Source of the DNA: SW4 sp042466115
Lineage (GTDB): Bacteria > Pseudomonadota > Alphaproteobacteria > Rhodobacterales > Rhodobacteraceae
Assembly: GCF_042466115.1 (NCBI RefSeq)
Contig: NZ_JAXHBQ010000001.1
Coordinates: forward strand, 1,054,001 to 1,118,000
Reading direction: 5' to 3'
DNA: 64,000 nucleotides
The notes under the pieces were generated by a model. The model ran no database searches. It saw only the letters and a program-made list of their open reading frames with translations, and was not told the DNA's origin. The first letter of the stretch is position 1; the number at the start of each line of letters is the position of its first letter. Positions 1-7,696 of the stretch are shown piece by piece. The position numbers and the translations under genes are program-made.

Positions 1-2
1 CG

Positions 3-863
3 CTGGACACGGGCGCGGATATCGTCATCGCGGGGCGCACCACCGACACCGCCATCATCGCCGCCCTGCCGATCTTGCGCGGCTGCCACACAGGGGCCGC
101 GTGGCACGGGGCCAAGGTTGGCGAATGCGGCGCGCTTTGTGCCACCAACCCGCAGTCGGGCGTGATTCTGGTCGATTTCGACGACACCGCATTTGTCGTT
201 ACCCCGATGGCCGATGGCGCGCATGCCACGCCCCACACGGTCAGCGCGCATATGCTTTACGAAAACTCCGACCCGTTCATCCTGTTTGAACCGGGCGGGC
301 ATCTGGACGTGACAGGCGCGAAATACACCGCATTGGACGATACCCGCGTGCGCGTTGAAGGCTCCGTCTGGGTGCCTTCCGATCGCTACACGGTCAAGTT
401 GGAAGGCGCGCGGATCACCGGCTATCAAACCGTGATCATGGCCCTGTTGCGCGACCGCCGCTATGTGGCGAACGCGAAGGCGTGGTGCGATGATATTGCG
501 GTGAAACATGCCGCCAAAGTGACGGATCGTTTGGGCGAGATCGACTATCGGCTGGACCTGCGCATCATCGGGCAGGACGCCACCCTTGGCGCGCTGGAAA
601 ACCGGCCCGCCGACCTGACCGAAGCAGGCGTGATGGCCATTGTCACCGCCCCCGATCAGGCCACCGCCAACGACATTGCCAAACTGCTGAACCCCTACCT
701 GCTGCACCATCCCCTGACGCAGGCCGAGGAACAGCCGACATTTGCTTTCCCGTTTTCCCCCGCCGAGATTGACCGCGGGGCGGCCTACGAATTCTGTCTC
801 AACCACGTGCTGACGCTGCGCGATCCGATGGAGGCGTTCACGCTAGAGGTGCGCGATGTCTGA
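3..863 (+). CDS. AtuA-like (acyclic terpene utilisation, DUF1446) protein, 5' truncated by window edge
   Basis: The frame is open from the first complete codon of the window, so the N-terminus lies outside; about 286 residues are visible. The opening stretch GADIVIAGRTTDTA resembles the conserved motif of the DUF1446/AtuA family, whose members occur in acyclic terpene and related branched acyl-CoA catabolism, although their exact reaction is poorly defined. The C-terminal half would hold the ferredoxin-fold-like part of these proteins. The stop overlaps the next gene by 8 nt, and that neighbour is DUF4387, the usual partner of AtuA-like proteins, which supports both calls. Family assignment is fairly secure; the substrate is not known. 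Confidence 0.8.
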   Translation: MDTGADIVIAGRTTDTAIIAALPILRGCHTGAAWHGAKVGECGALCATNPQSGVILVDFDDTAFVVTPMADGAHATPHTVSAHMLYENSDPFILFEPGGHLDVTGAKYTALDDTRVRVEGSVWVPSDRYTVKLEGARITGYQTVIMALLRDRRYVANAKAWCDDIAVKHAAKVTDRLGEIDYRLDLRIIGQDATLGALENRPADLTEAGVMAIVTAPDQATANDIAKLLNPYLLHHPLTQAEEQPTFAFPFSPAEIDRGAAYEFCLNHVLTLRDPMEAFTLEVRDV

Positions 864-1158
864 ACTGGGCCAGATCGTCGAAAAGGTGCGCAGCAAGAAC
901 GCGGGGCCGTTCTGGCTGACCGTGGATATCTTCTGCGGATCGCCGGACGCCTTTGCGCGGGTGCGCGATGGTGTCTCAACCGACCGCATCGCGCAACTGT
1001 TCCAAACCACGCCCGACCAGATCAAACGCTTTGATATTCCTGATCTGAACGTGGTGAAATTCAGCCTGCCACGCCCTGCGATCCAAGGGACTGTGGCCGA
1101 CCGTGATATGCACGGGGCAAGCTGGGCAGCTTTGGTCGCGGAACTGGACGTGAATTAA
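856..1158 (+). CDS. DUF4387 domain protein
   Basis: A 100-residue protein starting inside the end of the AtuA-like gene (8 nt overlap), so the two are translationally coupled. The segment VRSKNAGPFWLTVDIFC near residues 10-27 is the typical start of DUF4387, a small domain found next to or fused with DUF1446 proteins. It probably forms one functional unit with its neighbour. No catalytic residues can be assigned from family knowledge. It ends tail-to-tail with the AbrB gene, sharing 4 nt. Confidence 0.8.
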   Translation: MSELGQIVEKVRSKNAGPFWLTVDIFCGSPDAFARVRDGVSTDRIAQLFQTTPDQIKRFDIPDLNVVKFSLPRPAIQGTVADRDMHGASWAALVAELDVN

Positions 1159-2174
1159 CTGCGCCGCGCCAGTTTGCTAAGGAATGGCGCGCCCAAGATC
1201 ACGAACACGATCCTGATCAGGTGATGCGCCACGACAACCGCCGCATCCGCCCCTGCGACCAGCGCGACAATCGCCATTTCCGCCTGCCCGCCGGGAGAAA
1301 AGGCCAGCAAGGCTTCGGTCACGGGCAGCCATCCCATCTGGATCACAGCAGCCGCAAACACTGTCGAAATCACCAGAATGATCAGCGTATATCCGACCCC
1401 CGCTGTCACATCGACGCGTAATTCGCGCCAGCTGATACCGGCGTATTTCACGCCCACCGTAAAGCCGATGAAAAACTGCGCCGCCTGTATCGCCTCGGCG
1501 GGTGGGCGAAAGTGGATGATGCCCGACAGCGACAGTGCCGCCGTCAGGAACAACGGACCCAGAATCGATGCACCAAACATCCCGATGGCCTTGGCACCCT
1601 GCCAGCCGACCAATCCGGCGGCGATCATGATCGCCAACTCCAAAGGCGGCACAGATGTGAACGGCGCGCCCACCGGCGCGTTCAAATCCGCCCCGAACCA
1701 ATAGGCAAAAACAAATGGCAGCAGCGTCACCACGATCAACACGCGGGTGGCGTGGATCAGGGACAGCGCGCGCACATCGCCGCCCGCTTCCTCGCCAAAC
1801 AGCAGCATATCCTGCAATCCGCCGGGCATCGCCGAATAGAACGCAGTGGCATGATCAAACCCGAACATGCGGCGAAAGAACGGATAGCCCACAGCGCCGA
1901 TGCAGATCACCAGCACCGGCATCAGCGCCAGCGTCCAGATCATCGTGCCCAACTGGCCAAACAGCGCCGGTGTGATCGTCGCGCCCACGGCAACACCCAG
2001 GATCGTGCGCATGATCGTGCTGGCACGGGGCGCACCGCGCAACGGAACCCCGATCAGCGCCGCGATCAGACACCCCAGCATCGGCCCAAGCAGCCACGGC
2101 AGCGGCAGATGAAGCACTTTGAAGGTGCCCACACCAAGACCCGAAATCAGCAATGTGGTCAGTAAGGGGGGCAT
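1155..2174 (-). CDS. AbrB-family integral membrane protein
   Basis: 339 residues, almost entirely hydrophobic, with about ten predicted membrane segments arranged as two similar halves. It contains an LPWLLGPMLG motif near the N-terminus and an AMPGGLQDM motif, both typical of the membrane AbrB family (PF05145, often misnamed ammonia monooxygenase or AidB regulator). The function is not established; a transport role is plausible. The start at 2174 is chosen because a GGAG ribosome-binding site precedes it and because upstream extension would run through the tRNA gene at 2230-2303. It may be co-transcribed with that tRNA. Confidence 0.8.
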   Translation of the reverse strand: MPPLLTTLLISGLGVGTFKVLHLPLPWLLGPMLGCLIAALIGVPLRGAPRASTIMRTILGVAVGATITPALFGQLGTMIWTLALMPVLVICIGAVGYPFFRRMFGFDHATAFYSAMPGGLQDMLLFGEEAGGDVRALSLIHATRVLIVVTLLPFVFAYWFGADLNAPVGAPFTSVPPLELAIMIAAGLVGWQGAKAIGMFGASILGPLFLTAALSLSGIIHFRPPAEAIQAAQFFIGFTVGVKYAGISWRELRVDVTAGVGYTLIILVISTVFAAAVIQMGWLPVTEALLAFSPGGQAEMAIVALVAGADAAVVVAHHLIRIVFVILGAPFLSKLARRS

Positions 2175-2226
2175 GACCCGCTCCGGCGAATTGCGCCAGA
2201 CGAACGCCGATCCAGCAAAGTGGGGA

Positions 2227-2303
2227 TGGTACCGCCTCCCCGGCTTGAACGGGGGACCCCTGGTTCCACAAACCAGTGCTCTAACCAACTGAGCTAAGGC
2301 GGC
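2227..2303 (-). tRNA. tRNA-His (GTG anticodon), CCA encoded
   Basis: The minus strand folds into a full cloverleaf. A seven-pair acceptor stem starts GCCGCCT and closes with AGGCGGT (one G-U pair). The D-arm is TAGCTCAGTTGGTTAGA, the anticodon stem-loop is CTGGT-TTGTGGA-ACCAG with anticodon GTG, the T-arm loop is GTTCAAG, and an encoded CCA follows. The discriminator base is A73 and the base before position 1 is T, so the usual extra G-1 and C73 of histidine tRNAs are missing, as known for a derived alphaproteobacterial group. The anticodon makes histidine the only sensible assignment. Confidence 0.95.
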
Positions 2304-2443
2304 ACACGTGGGGGATTTAGCGCCCCAGCCCCGCGATTGCAAGCCACCAGTTGCGCCAATTGTGCAGCCGTCTGCGCAGCGCGCCTCTTGCCAATCCTGT
2401 CCGCCCCGCGCTAAGCCATCCCCACACCAGACCGGAGGCCACC

Positions 2444-2629
2444 ATGGGCATCGACACCGAACGCGACATCGAAGCCAACCTGCAAATCGGCCCGACCGAT
2501 CACGGCATGGTGCGCATTTTCGTCGAAGGCAACGGCATCGAAATCCCCATGGACTTTGACCCCGACGAAGCCGTCGAAATCGCCGAAGAAATCATCACCG
2601 CCGCCAAAGCTGCGCGTTTGATCAAGTAA
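2444..2629 (+). CDS. DUF6324-type small conserved protein
   Basis: 61 residues, acidic, beginning MGIDTERDIEANLQIGP. This matches my recollection of DUF6324, a short family restricted to Rhodobacterales, with a central VRIFVEG segment and a helical acidic tail. The start at 2444 has a GGAGG site (about 2434-2438) at good spacing; longer upstream extension is not conserved-looking. Function unknown. It stands alone between the tRNA-His gene and the TPR protein. Confidence 0.75.
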   Translation: MGIDTERDIEANLQIGPTDHGMVRIFVEGNGIEIPMDFDPDEAVEIAEEIITAAKAARLIK

Positions 2630-2703
2630 AAGGCTGACGTGAGGGGAAGTTACCCCTTGCCAGCCCCCCCTTGGCCCTGCCACCTTGAATGGCGGGGGAC
2701 GGG

Positions 2704-4743
2704 ATGTTTCGACTATTCAAAACAGGCGAAGCCTTGGGCAATTTCTCGACGATCCTGATGGGGGCGTCGATTTTTGCGGTTTCGGCAGGCACTGGCGTTG
2801 TTCCCCCGCCCGGCACGGTGCAAACCTCGCTGGGGGCGGGCAACCTGATCGCCCATCTGTCCGACGAAAAACGCAAAAGCGCCGAACACGTGCTGGCGCA
2901 ATTCCGCAAGCAAATCGAAAAAGACTGGCAGGCATGGGCACCCCGCGCCAGCCACGCCACCGATGACATGCGCGAAAGCGCGCTGACCAGCTTTGATGCG
3001 GTCCTGCCCCTGATCAAACTGCGCCCCGCCGAGGTGGTCGCACAGCGGCTGGACGGCGAACGCATGGCCGACCTGTTGCTGGAAAAGGCCGAAGCCGCCT
3101 TGCCCGCCGTCTATGCCAACCGCAATCCTCGCGACCACGAGGCCGCGTTGGCACGCAAGTTCCTGTGGAACCTGACGTTCAAGGCCTACAGCTATCTGGT
3201 GACGATCCCCGAATACACAGCCAAGATCGCGCCGGCCCTTTGGACGGACCTGCTGAACCAGCTTGACCGGGTCGAGGCGACCCTTGCCACCCGTTTTGAT
3301 CGGGTCGAGGCGCTGTTGCTTGACCAGATCCGCACCAGTGAACAATCCGCCAAGGCGCGCGAAAGCGGGATCAGTGACACGGCCCTCATCGGCCTTGCCA
3401 AACGCATCGCCGCCGACATCGACAACCCTGCGCAGGCGTTTCGTGAACTGGCCAAGGCGGTGGAAATCGCCATTTCCGTGCAAGCGGGTGCGAGCGACGA
3501 AGATGACGCCATCGCCGGTGCCGCCCGCCTGTCAGCCGAAGGTGCGCATGATCAGGCGGTGCTGGGGCTAAACGCCGCCATGGCTGCCGAGGAAACCGCG
3601 CACAAGACCCGCATGGTCCGGCTGCTGAATGCGGGGCTTGCACAGGATATGCTGGCACGTGACGCCGTGTCGGCCGCCGCGCGTCTAGTCAAGATCGCCG
3701 ATATCGAGGCCGGTGGCCACGCCGATTTCGACACCATCGGCAAGGTCTGGATGGAATGGTATCTAAAGGGGCGCGATGGCGGCGCGATGATTGATCTGGC
3801 CGTGGCAGGCGCCTTGGCCCAGGCCATGCAGGCCCGCGCCTCTGACCGCACACAGGCTGGCACCGCATTGAATTACCTTGGCATAATCTTGCACACCCGC
3901 GGCGAGCGCGAAGCGGGGCCGCGCCATCTGCTAGGGGCTGTTGCCGCATTCGAGGAGGCAATCAGCAACTGGCCCAAGACCTCGCAACCCGAACTTTGGG
4001 CCAAGGCGCAGATGAACCTTGCCAATTCGTTGCACGCGCTGGCGATCCGCGAACCGGGCAATGACCGGCTGACCCGCGCGATTGCCGCATATGATCACGC
4101 GCTGGAAATCCGGCGCGCCGACACCCGGTCCCCTGCGTGGGCAATGACGCAGATGAACCGCGCAACCGCCCTGCGCACCCTTGGCGAATGGGAAGAAAAC
4201 CGCGACATTCTGGCGGAATCCCTCGCAGCAATCGAAACATCGCTGCAACTGCGCAAACGCAAGGTCCACGAAGGCCAATGGGCGATGACCGTGCTGAACC
4301 GGGGGATGACACGGCGCGCCTTGGCGGCGCTCGATGGCGATGCCCTGCTGATGCAGGACGCGCTGAACGACATTATCGCCGCCGCCGATTGCTGGAGCGG
4401 GGATGACGCGCAGTTCTATCGCGCCACCGCCACCCTGCAGGAAGGGATCGCGCGCCGCTGTCTTGGCCCGCTTATGGGTGAACCCGCGCAAATCACCGAT
4501 GCGCGCCGTTGTTTCGCCAATGCCGCAACCGATTTCGGCGTCGATGATGCCCCGGTCGACCGCCTGACCGCCCTTGGCCAAGACGCATTGGCGCTGCTAC
4601 ACGAGAACACCGATGCGGGCCTTGATCAACTTGACGAAGTGATGAACGCCCTGTCCGATGTGGGCCATTTTCGCGGCGCGGCCCTTCTGGCGCGGGATCG
4701 CGACAGGCTGCTGAAAGCGCCCGCTATGGCTGCGCAAGGCTAA
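2704..4743 (+). CDS. Large TPR-repeat protein of unknown function
   Basis: About 679 residues. The N-terminus carries a hydrophobic stretch (ILMGASIFAVSAGTGVV) that could anchor it to the membrane. The first half is helical and charged and not recognisable. The second half, from about residue 360, carries tetratricopeptide-like repeats, for example WAKAQMNLANSLHALAIRE and WAMTQMNRATALRTLGEWE, spaced by AIAAYDHALEIR-type helices. This suggests a protein-interaction scaffold. An alternative ATG lies at 2689; 2704 is preferred because a GGGGGA run precedes it. The 3' end overlaps mmcB tail-to-tail by 20 nt. No enzymatic motif was seen. Confidence 0.75.
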   Translation: MFRLFKTGEALGNFSTILMGASIFAVSAGTGVVPPPGTVQTSLGAGNLIAHLSDEKRKSAEHVLAQFRKQIEKDWQAWAPRASHATDDMRESALTSFDAVLPLIKLRPAEVVAQRLDGERMADLLLEKAEAALPAVYANRNPRDHEAALARKFLWNLTFKAYSYLVTIPEYTAKIAPALWTDLLNQLDRVEATLATRFDRVEALLLDQIRTSEQSAKARESGISDTALIGLAKRIAADIDNPAQAFRELAKAVEIAISVQAGASDEDDAIAGAARLSAEGAHDQAVLGLNAAMAAEETAHKTRMVRLLNAGLAQDMLARDAVSAAARLVKIADIEAGGHADFDTIGKVWMEWYLKGRDGGAMIDLAVAGALAQAMQARASDRTQAGTALNYLGIILHTRGEREAGPRHLLGAVAAFEEAISNWPKTSQPELWAKAQMNLANSLHALAIREPGNDRLTRAIAAYDHALEIRRADTRSPAWAMTQMNRATALRTLGEWEENRDILAESLAAIETSLQLRKRKVHEGQWAMTVLNRGMTRRALAALDGDALLMQDALNDIIAAADCWSGDDAQFYRATATLQEGIARRCLGPLMGEPAQITDARRCFANAATDFGVDDAPVDRLTALGQDALALLHENTDAGLDQLDEVMNALSDVGHFRGAALLARDRDRLLKAPAMAAQG

Positions 4744-5209
4744 AGGCAATGCTGGGGCGCGGATCGCGCAGGGCTTGCAACCGCAGCGCCGTGGTGCGCG
4801 CGAATTTCTGCACCATCACCTTGCGCCGTGCCGGTGCCAGTTTGCTTTCCGGCCCCATCCGCAGGATTTCCGCGTCATAGGCATCGGCGATGATCAGCCC
4901 TGTGTCGTCGGGCAAAAGATCAGTTGGAAAATCACTGTCGACCGCCCAGAAAAAGCGGTCGCACCACGCCAGATAACCCTGCCATTTGCTGTCGGACTGG
5001 TAATCCGCGCGGCTGGACTTGCACTCGATCACCCAGACCTCGCCCCTGGGGCCAAGCGCCATGACATCGACACGCAGGCCGGGTGCGGGCACCAGTTCCT
5101 CGACGCTGACGAAATTATGGCCCAGCAAGTGCCGGCACACCCCGCGCGCAAGGCGCTGTCCGGGCTGCATCGCCTCCAAAAGGGTATCGGTGGTGACATC
5201 CTGCTGCAT
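4724..5209 (-). CDS. mmcB: MmcB family DNA repair nuclease-like protein
   Basis: 161 residues. It has a PD-(D/E)XK-like core: RVDVMAL (Asp48), then WVIECKSS with Glu62 and Lys64. This matches the MmcB family (COG5321), an SOS-induced DNA repair protein studied in Caulobacter for mitomycin C resistance. A perfect alphaproteobacterial LexA box (GTTC-N7-GTTC) lies just upstream, which strongly supports SOS control. Upstream in-frame starts exist at 5221 (ATG) and 5245 (TTG). The box occupies 5222-5236, so the 5209 ATG is the most natural start, but no clear Shine-Dalgarno sequence is present. Confidence 0.88.
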   Translation of the reverse strand: MQQDVTTDTLLEAMQPGQRLARGVCRHLLGHNFVSVEELVPAPGLRVDVMALGPRGEVWVIECKSSRADYQSDSKWQGYLAWCDRFFWAVDSDFPTDLLPDDTGLIIADAYDAEILRMGPESKLAPARRKVMVQKFARTTALRLQALRDPRPSIAFSLAQP

Positions 5210-5221
5210 AGACGCAAACAT

Positions 5222-5236
5222 GAACAATAGGTGAAC
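5222..5236 (-). promoter_or_regulatory. LexA (SOS) box of mmcB
   Basis: On the minus strand the sequence reads GTTCACCTATTGTTC, an exact match to the alphaproteobacterial LexA operator GTTC-N7-GTTC. It ends 12 nt before the chosen mmcB start, so bound LexA would block the promoter or the early transcript. Confidence 0.85.
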
Positions 5237-5261
5237 ATCGGTCAAGAGGCAGAAAGGATGC

Positions 5262-5314
5262 TTGACATAATACTATTTGGTATCATATTTAAGTGAAACC
5301 TTTTTGTATCATAT
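5262..5314 (+). promoter_or_regulatory. Putative promoter and operator of the ArsR gene
   Basis: TTGACA at 5262-5267 is followed 18 nt later by TATTTA (5286-5291), a plausible -35/-10 pair. Overlapping it is an inverted repeat ATAC-N6-GTAT (5270-5283). The nonamer GTATCATAT occurs twice, at 5280-5288 and 5306-5314, the second just ahead of the ArsR start at 5324. This arrangement fits autorepression by the ArsR-family product; binding is inferred, not shown. Confidence 0.5.
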
Positions 5315-5323
5315 GAGACGCCG

Positions 5324-5641
5324 ATGACCAACAACCAACCTATCTTTCGCGCCCTCGCCGATCCGACCCGTCGCGACATCCTGTTGATGCTACGTGGCGG
5401 TGAAAAGACAATCGCGCAAGTCGCCGAGAATTTCGACATGACCCGCGCCGCGGTCAAAAAGCACCTGACCGTGCTCAGCGATGGCGGCCTTATCCAGGTG
5501 CGTCCAAAGGGGCGCGAGAAACTGAACGCGCTTGACCTACAGGGCATGGCCCCCGTCCTTGATTGGCTCTCGTTCTTTGATGCCTTCTGGGATCACCGCC
5601 TTGCAGCCCTTAAGACTGCCATCGAAAAGGAATCGAAATGA
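5324..5641 (+). CDS. ArsR/SmtB-family transcriptional regulator (SdpR-like)
   Basis: 105 residues with a winged helix-turn-helix. It has the family opening IFRALADPTRRDILLML and the recognition segment MTRAAVKKHLTVLSDGGLI. No metal-binding CxC motif is visible, so it belongs to the non-metal branch that is commonly paired with SRPBCC (AHSA1) genes. It overlaps the downstream SRPBCC gene by 4 nt (ATGA), so the pair is one operon. Direct and inverted repeats just upstream suggest it represses its own transcription. Confidence 0.88.
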   Translation: MTNNQPIFRALADPTRRDILLMLRGGEKTIAQVAENFDMTRAAVKKHLTVLSDGGLIQVRPKGREKLNALDLQGMAPVLDWLSFFDAFWDHRLAALKTAIEKESK

Positions 5642-6057
5642 CCACGAACTCCCTCACCAAAACGATCTTCCTGCGCGCCGACAAGACAACTGTCTGGGAC
5701 TATCTGACTGACCCTGAAAAACTGGGCATTTGGTTTCACAAACCCAAGAACACGCTGACACTAGGTGAATCATTTGAAATGTTCGGCACCGAGAGCGGCG
5801 ATAAACTGCTTTGGGGCACGGTGACAAATGCGCGACCTCATGACCTACTGGAATACACCTTCACGATCCCGCACATGCCCGACACCATCAGCACCGTCAC
5901 ATGGACGCTTGAATCTGTGGCAGGTGGAACGCGCTTGTCGCTTAACCACCAAGGGCTTCCCGGAACCGAGGACATGTTTTACCTGTCGCTCGCACTTGAT
6001 AGTGGCTGGGATGGTCACTTTGTGCGCTTGCGCAACGAATTGCAACCGGGCGACTAA
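5638..6057 (+). CDS. SRPBCC (AHSA1-type) ligand-binding domain protein
   Basis: 139 residues forming a single START-like helix-grip domain. The N-terminal segment KTIFLRADKTTVWDYLTDPE and a later GGTRLSLNHQGL followed by a C-terminal helix (GWDGHFVRLRNEL) are typical of AHSA1/CalC-like proteins. Such proteins bind small hydrophobic ligands; the ligand here is unknown. It is translationally coupled to the ArsR regulator, an arrangement seen widely, so the ligand or its effect is probably sensed by the same operon. Confidence 0.85.
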   Translation: MTTNSLTKTIFLRADKTTVWDYLTDPEKLGIWFHKPKNTLTLGESFEMFGTESGDKLLWGTVTNARPHDLLEYTFTIPHMPDTISTVTWTLESVAGGTRLSLNHQGLPGTEDMFYLSLALDSGWDGHFVRLRNELQPGD

Positions 6058-6173
6058 CCGACACAACTTGGTCGAAATCGTGACAAGTGACCCTGCGTCA
6101 CGCCATTGCAGCGTCACACTCCTGCCGCGCTTGCCCGTCACAAGTCCCCCAACACCAAAAGGGGATACCTGCC

Positions 6174-6317
6174 ATGACACTGTTTCAAGACGTTACATTC
6201 TTTCAAGTCACCCTAAGCCTGCTTGCCGTTGGCGTGCTCGAACAGCTCGCACAGTTCCTGCCTAAGGATATCGTCGGCCCCAACGGCTGGCTGTTGCGCA
6301 ACGACGCGCAGGGCTAA
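6174..6317 (+). CDS. Small hypothetical protein, 47 aa
   Basis: A short frame starting at 6174 after an AAGGGGAT ribosome-binding-like stretch. The product is hydrophobic near its start (FQVTLSLLAVGVLEQLAQFL) and could be a small membrane peptide. I do not recognise it. It lies downstream of the SRPBCC gene on the same strand. Coding status is uncertain because of its length. Confidence 0.4.
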   Translation: MTLFQDVTFFQVTLSLLAVGVLEQLAQFLPKDIVGPNGWLLRNDAQG

Positions 6318-6663
6318 CGACACCCCTTGCCGGATCGCGCAAAGCACCCTACCTAAAGCAGTGGCGGGTTTCTGCGCTTCACGTCGCCTGGGATAATTCC
6401 AGTGGCCTTACGCAAATCCGAGGTGGCTGGCGCTGTCGTGGCCCTGGCTTCGTTACCTGGCTACCACCTGTACATACAGGTCCTCGGGAATACATACCCT
6501 GACGGATGCCGCGGTTCCCGCCACCAACCGCACCCAATTACAATCCAAGACGGGCGATCGTCGGCCTGTGGGTTGGCGATAAGACGTTGCCGTTTGGCAC
6601 TTTATAGCTGCCGCGTTCATCTTCGTTCACGGTATCGAACGTGGCTTGATTCCGGGCATGGTG
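6318..6663. other. Intergenic stretch without a convincing gene
   Basis: About 345 nt between the small hypothetical protein and the hdeD stop codon. An open frame crosses it on the plus strand (6402-6719), but it lacks a ribosome-binding site, has unlike composition and runs into hdeD. No RNA gene, repeat or terminator was recognised. Confidence 0.5.
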
Positions 6664-7206
6664 TTATTGAACTGCGCGCGACAACGCCCAGAACGACACA
6701 CCCGAAGTCAGGAAATTGATCCCGACCAGCAGGCCGATGGCCCATGAGGCCGTGCCGGGCAAACCGATCAGCAACAACAGGCCAACAACGCCCGCCGCAA
6801 TGCCACTGGCCACAAGCCAGCCCCAGCCGCGCATGGGCCGGGTGCGCAGCCCGATCGCCGTTTCAAACCCGCCCTGAATCAGGAAAACAATGGCCAATAA
6901 CACGGTCAGCCCGATCAATCCGGTCAGCGGGAAAAACGCCAGATACACACCGGCGGCAAGGTGCAACACCCCCACCAACCCGCTGAAAATCGCCGACGAC
7001 CAGTCGCGCGTCTGGAAGGCATAGAAAAACACCGCCCCGCCCGTCAGCAACAGGAACCAGCCGATCATCACCTTGATCGCGATGCTGGCAAACAGCGGAA
7101 ACAGGATCGCCAGCACGCCCAGAACCATCAGGATCAGGCCAAGCGTGCGAAACCGTCTGGCGTGGCGGGCAATAGCTTCATCGTGGCGAAAATCTGGATC
7201 GCTCAT
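6664..7206 (-). CDS. HdeD family acid-resistance-like membrane protein
   Basis: 180 residues with six predicted membrane helices and short loops, the DUF308/HdeD architecture. Examples are LGLILMVLGVLAILFPLFAS, AGVYLAFFPLTGLIGLTVLL and a final LLVGINFLTSGVSFWAL. In E. coli HdeD contributes to acid resistance; in alphaproteobacteria the role is not defined. A strong AGGAGAT site precedes the 7206 start. It sits 26 nt beyond the stop of another small membrane protein on the same strand and may form an operon with it. Confidence 0.85.
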   Translation of the reverse strand: MSDPDFRHDEAIARHARRFRTLGLILMVLGVLAILFPLFASIAIKVMIGWFLLLTGGAVFFYAFQTRDWSSAIFSGLVGVLHLAAGVYLAFFPLTGLIGLTVLLAIVFLIQGGFETAIGLRTRPMRGWGWLVASGIAAGVVGLLLLIGLPGTASWAIGLLVGINFLTSGVSFWALSRAVQ

Positions 7207-7232
7207 GACATATCTCCTGTATTTTCAGTAAT

Positions 7233-7547
7233 TTAGTGGCGATCAACCCGCACAGGCACCGGCACATGCAGGCCAACGCGGCCATGGTGGCCCTTGTCGT
7301 CGTCATCATCGTCCTCGCCCATGTTCATGATGGCGATACCGAACTGCACACCGGCAAAAACGATCCCGTTAAAGACCCAGAGCATCAGCGCCGCAACAAT
7401 GCCGATGGATGATCCCGACACAAGCCGCCACAACCCGCCCACATCAAAGGCAAACAGCATCCCGACAAAGATCGCCGAAGCGACAAAGCCTATGATGCAA
7501 TGCTTGATATACATCTGGATCAGATTTGGACCGTTGCGCTGTGACAT
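7233..7547 (-). CDS. Small membrane protein with Asp/His-rich tail
   Basis: 104 residues. Two hydrophobic helices (IIGFVASAIFVGMLFAF and SIGIVAALMLWVFNGIVFAG) are followed by a soluble C-terminus containing six consecutive aspartates, then GHHGRVGLH. That acidic and histidine-containing tail could bind a metal, but this is inference. A clear AAGGAG site precedes 7547. The start region overlaps the out-of-frame extension of the broken nusB reading frame, whose true end is probably at 7697, so there is no conflict once nusB is corrected. No family name recognised. Confidence 0.65.
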   Translation of the reverse strand: MSQRNGPNLIQMYIKHCIIGFVASAIFVGMLFAFDVGGLWRLVSGSSIGIVAALMLWVFNGIVFAGVQFGIAIMNMGEDDDDDDKGHHGRVGLHVPVPVRVDRH

Positions 7548-7696
7548 GGCTGCACTCCTTGTGGGTCAAGGGTAGTCCTGTGCGCTGTGCAATTCCAGTG
7601 GGGGTGGCGGGATGACGCGGCGGGGTGGCCAGAATTGGCCGAATATGGTGGGAACCGCTGGCCAGGCGCTTGCGGCTTGGCCCCGGAATTCCCGCC

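Noticed and set aside
2227..2303. tRNA-His as an integration site for an island
   Set aside because: No integrase, no direct repeat of the tRNA 3' end within the window, and ordinary genes on both sides.
6615..6628. GTTC repeat resembling a LexA box
   Set aside because: Spacing is six instead of seven and there is no gene start in a suitable position.
6402..6719. Open frame between the small protein gene and hdeD
   Set aside because: No ribosome-binding site, no similarity I recognise, and it runs into the hdeD coding region on the other strand.
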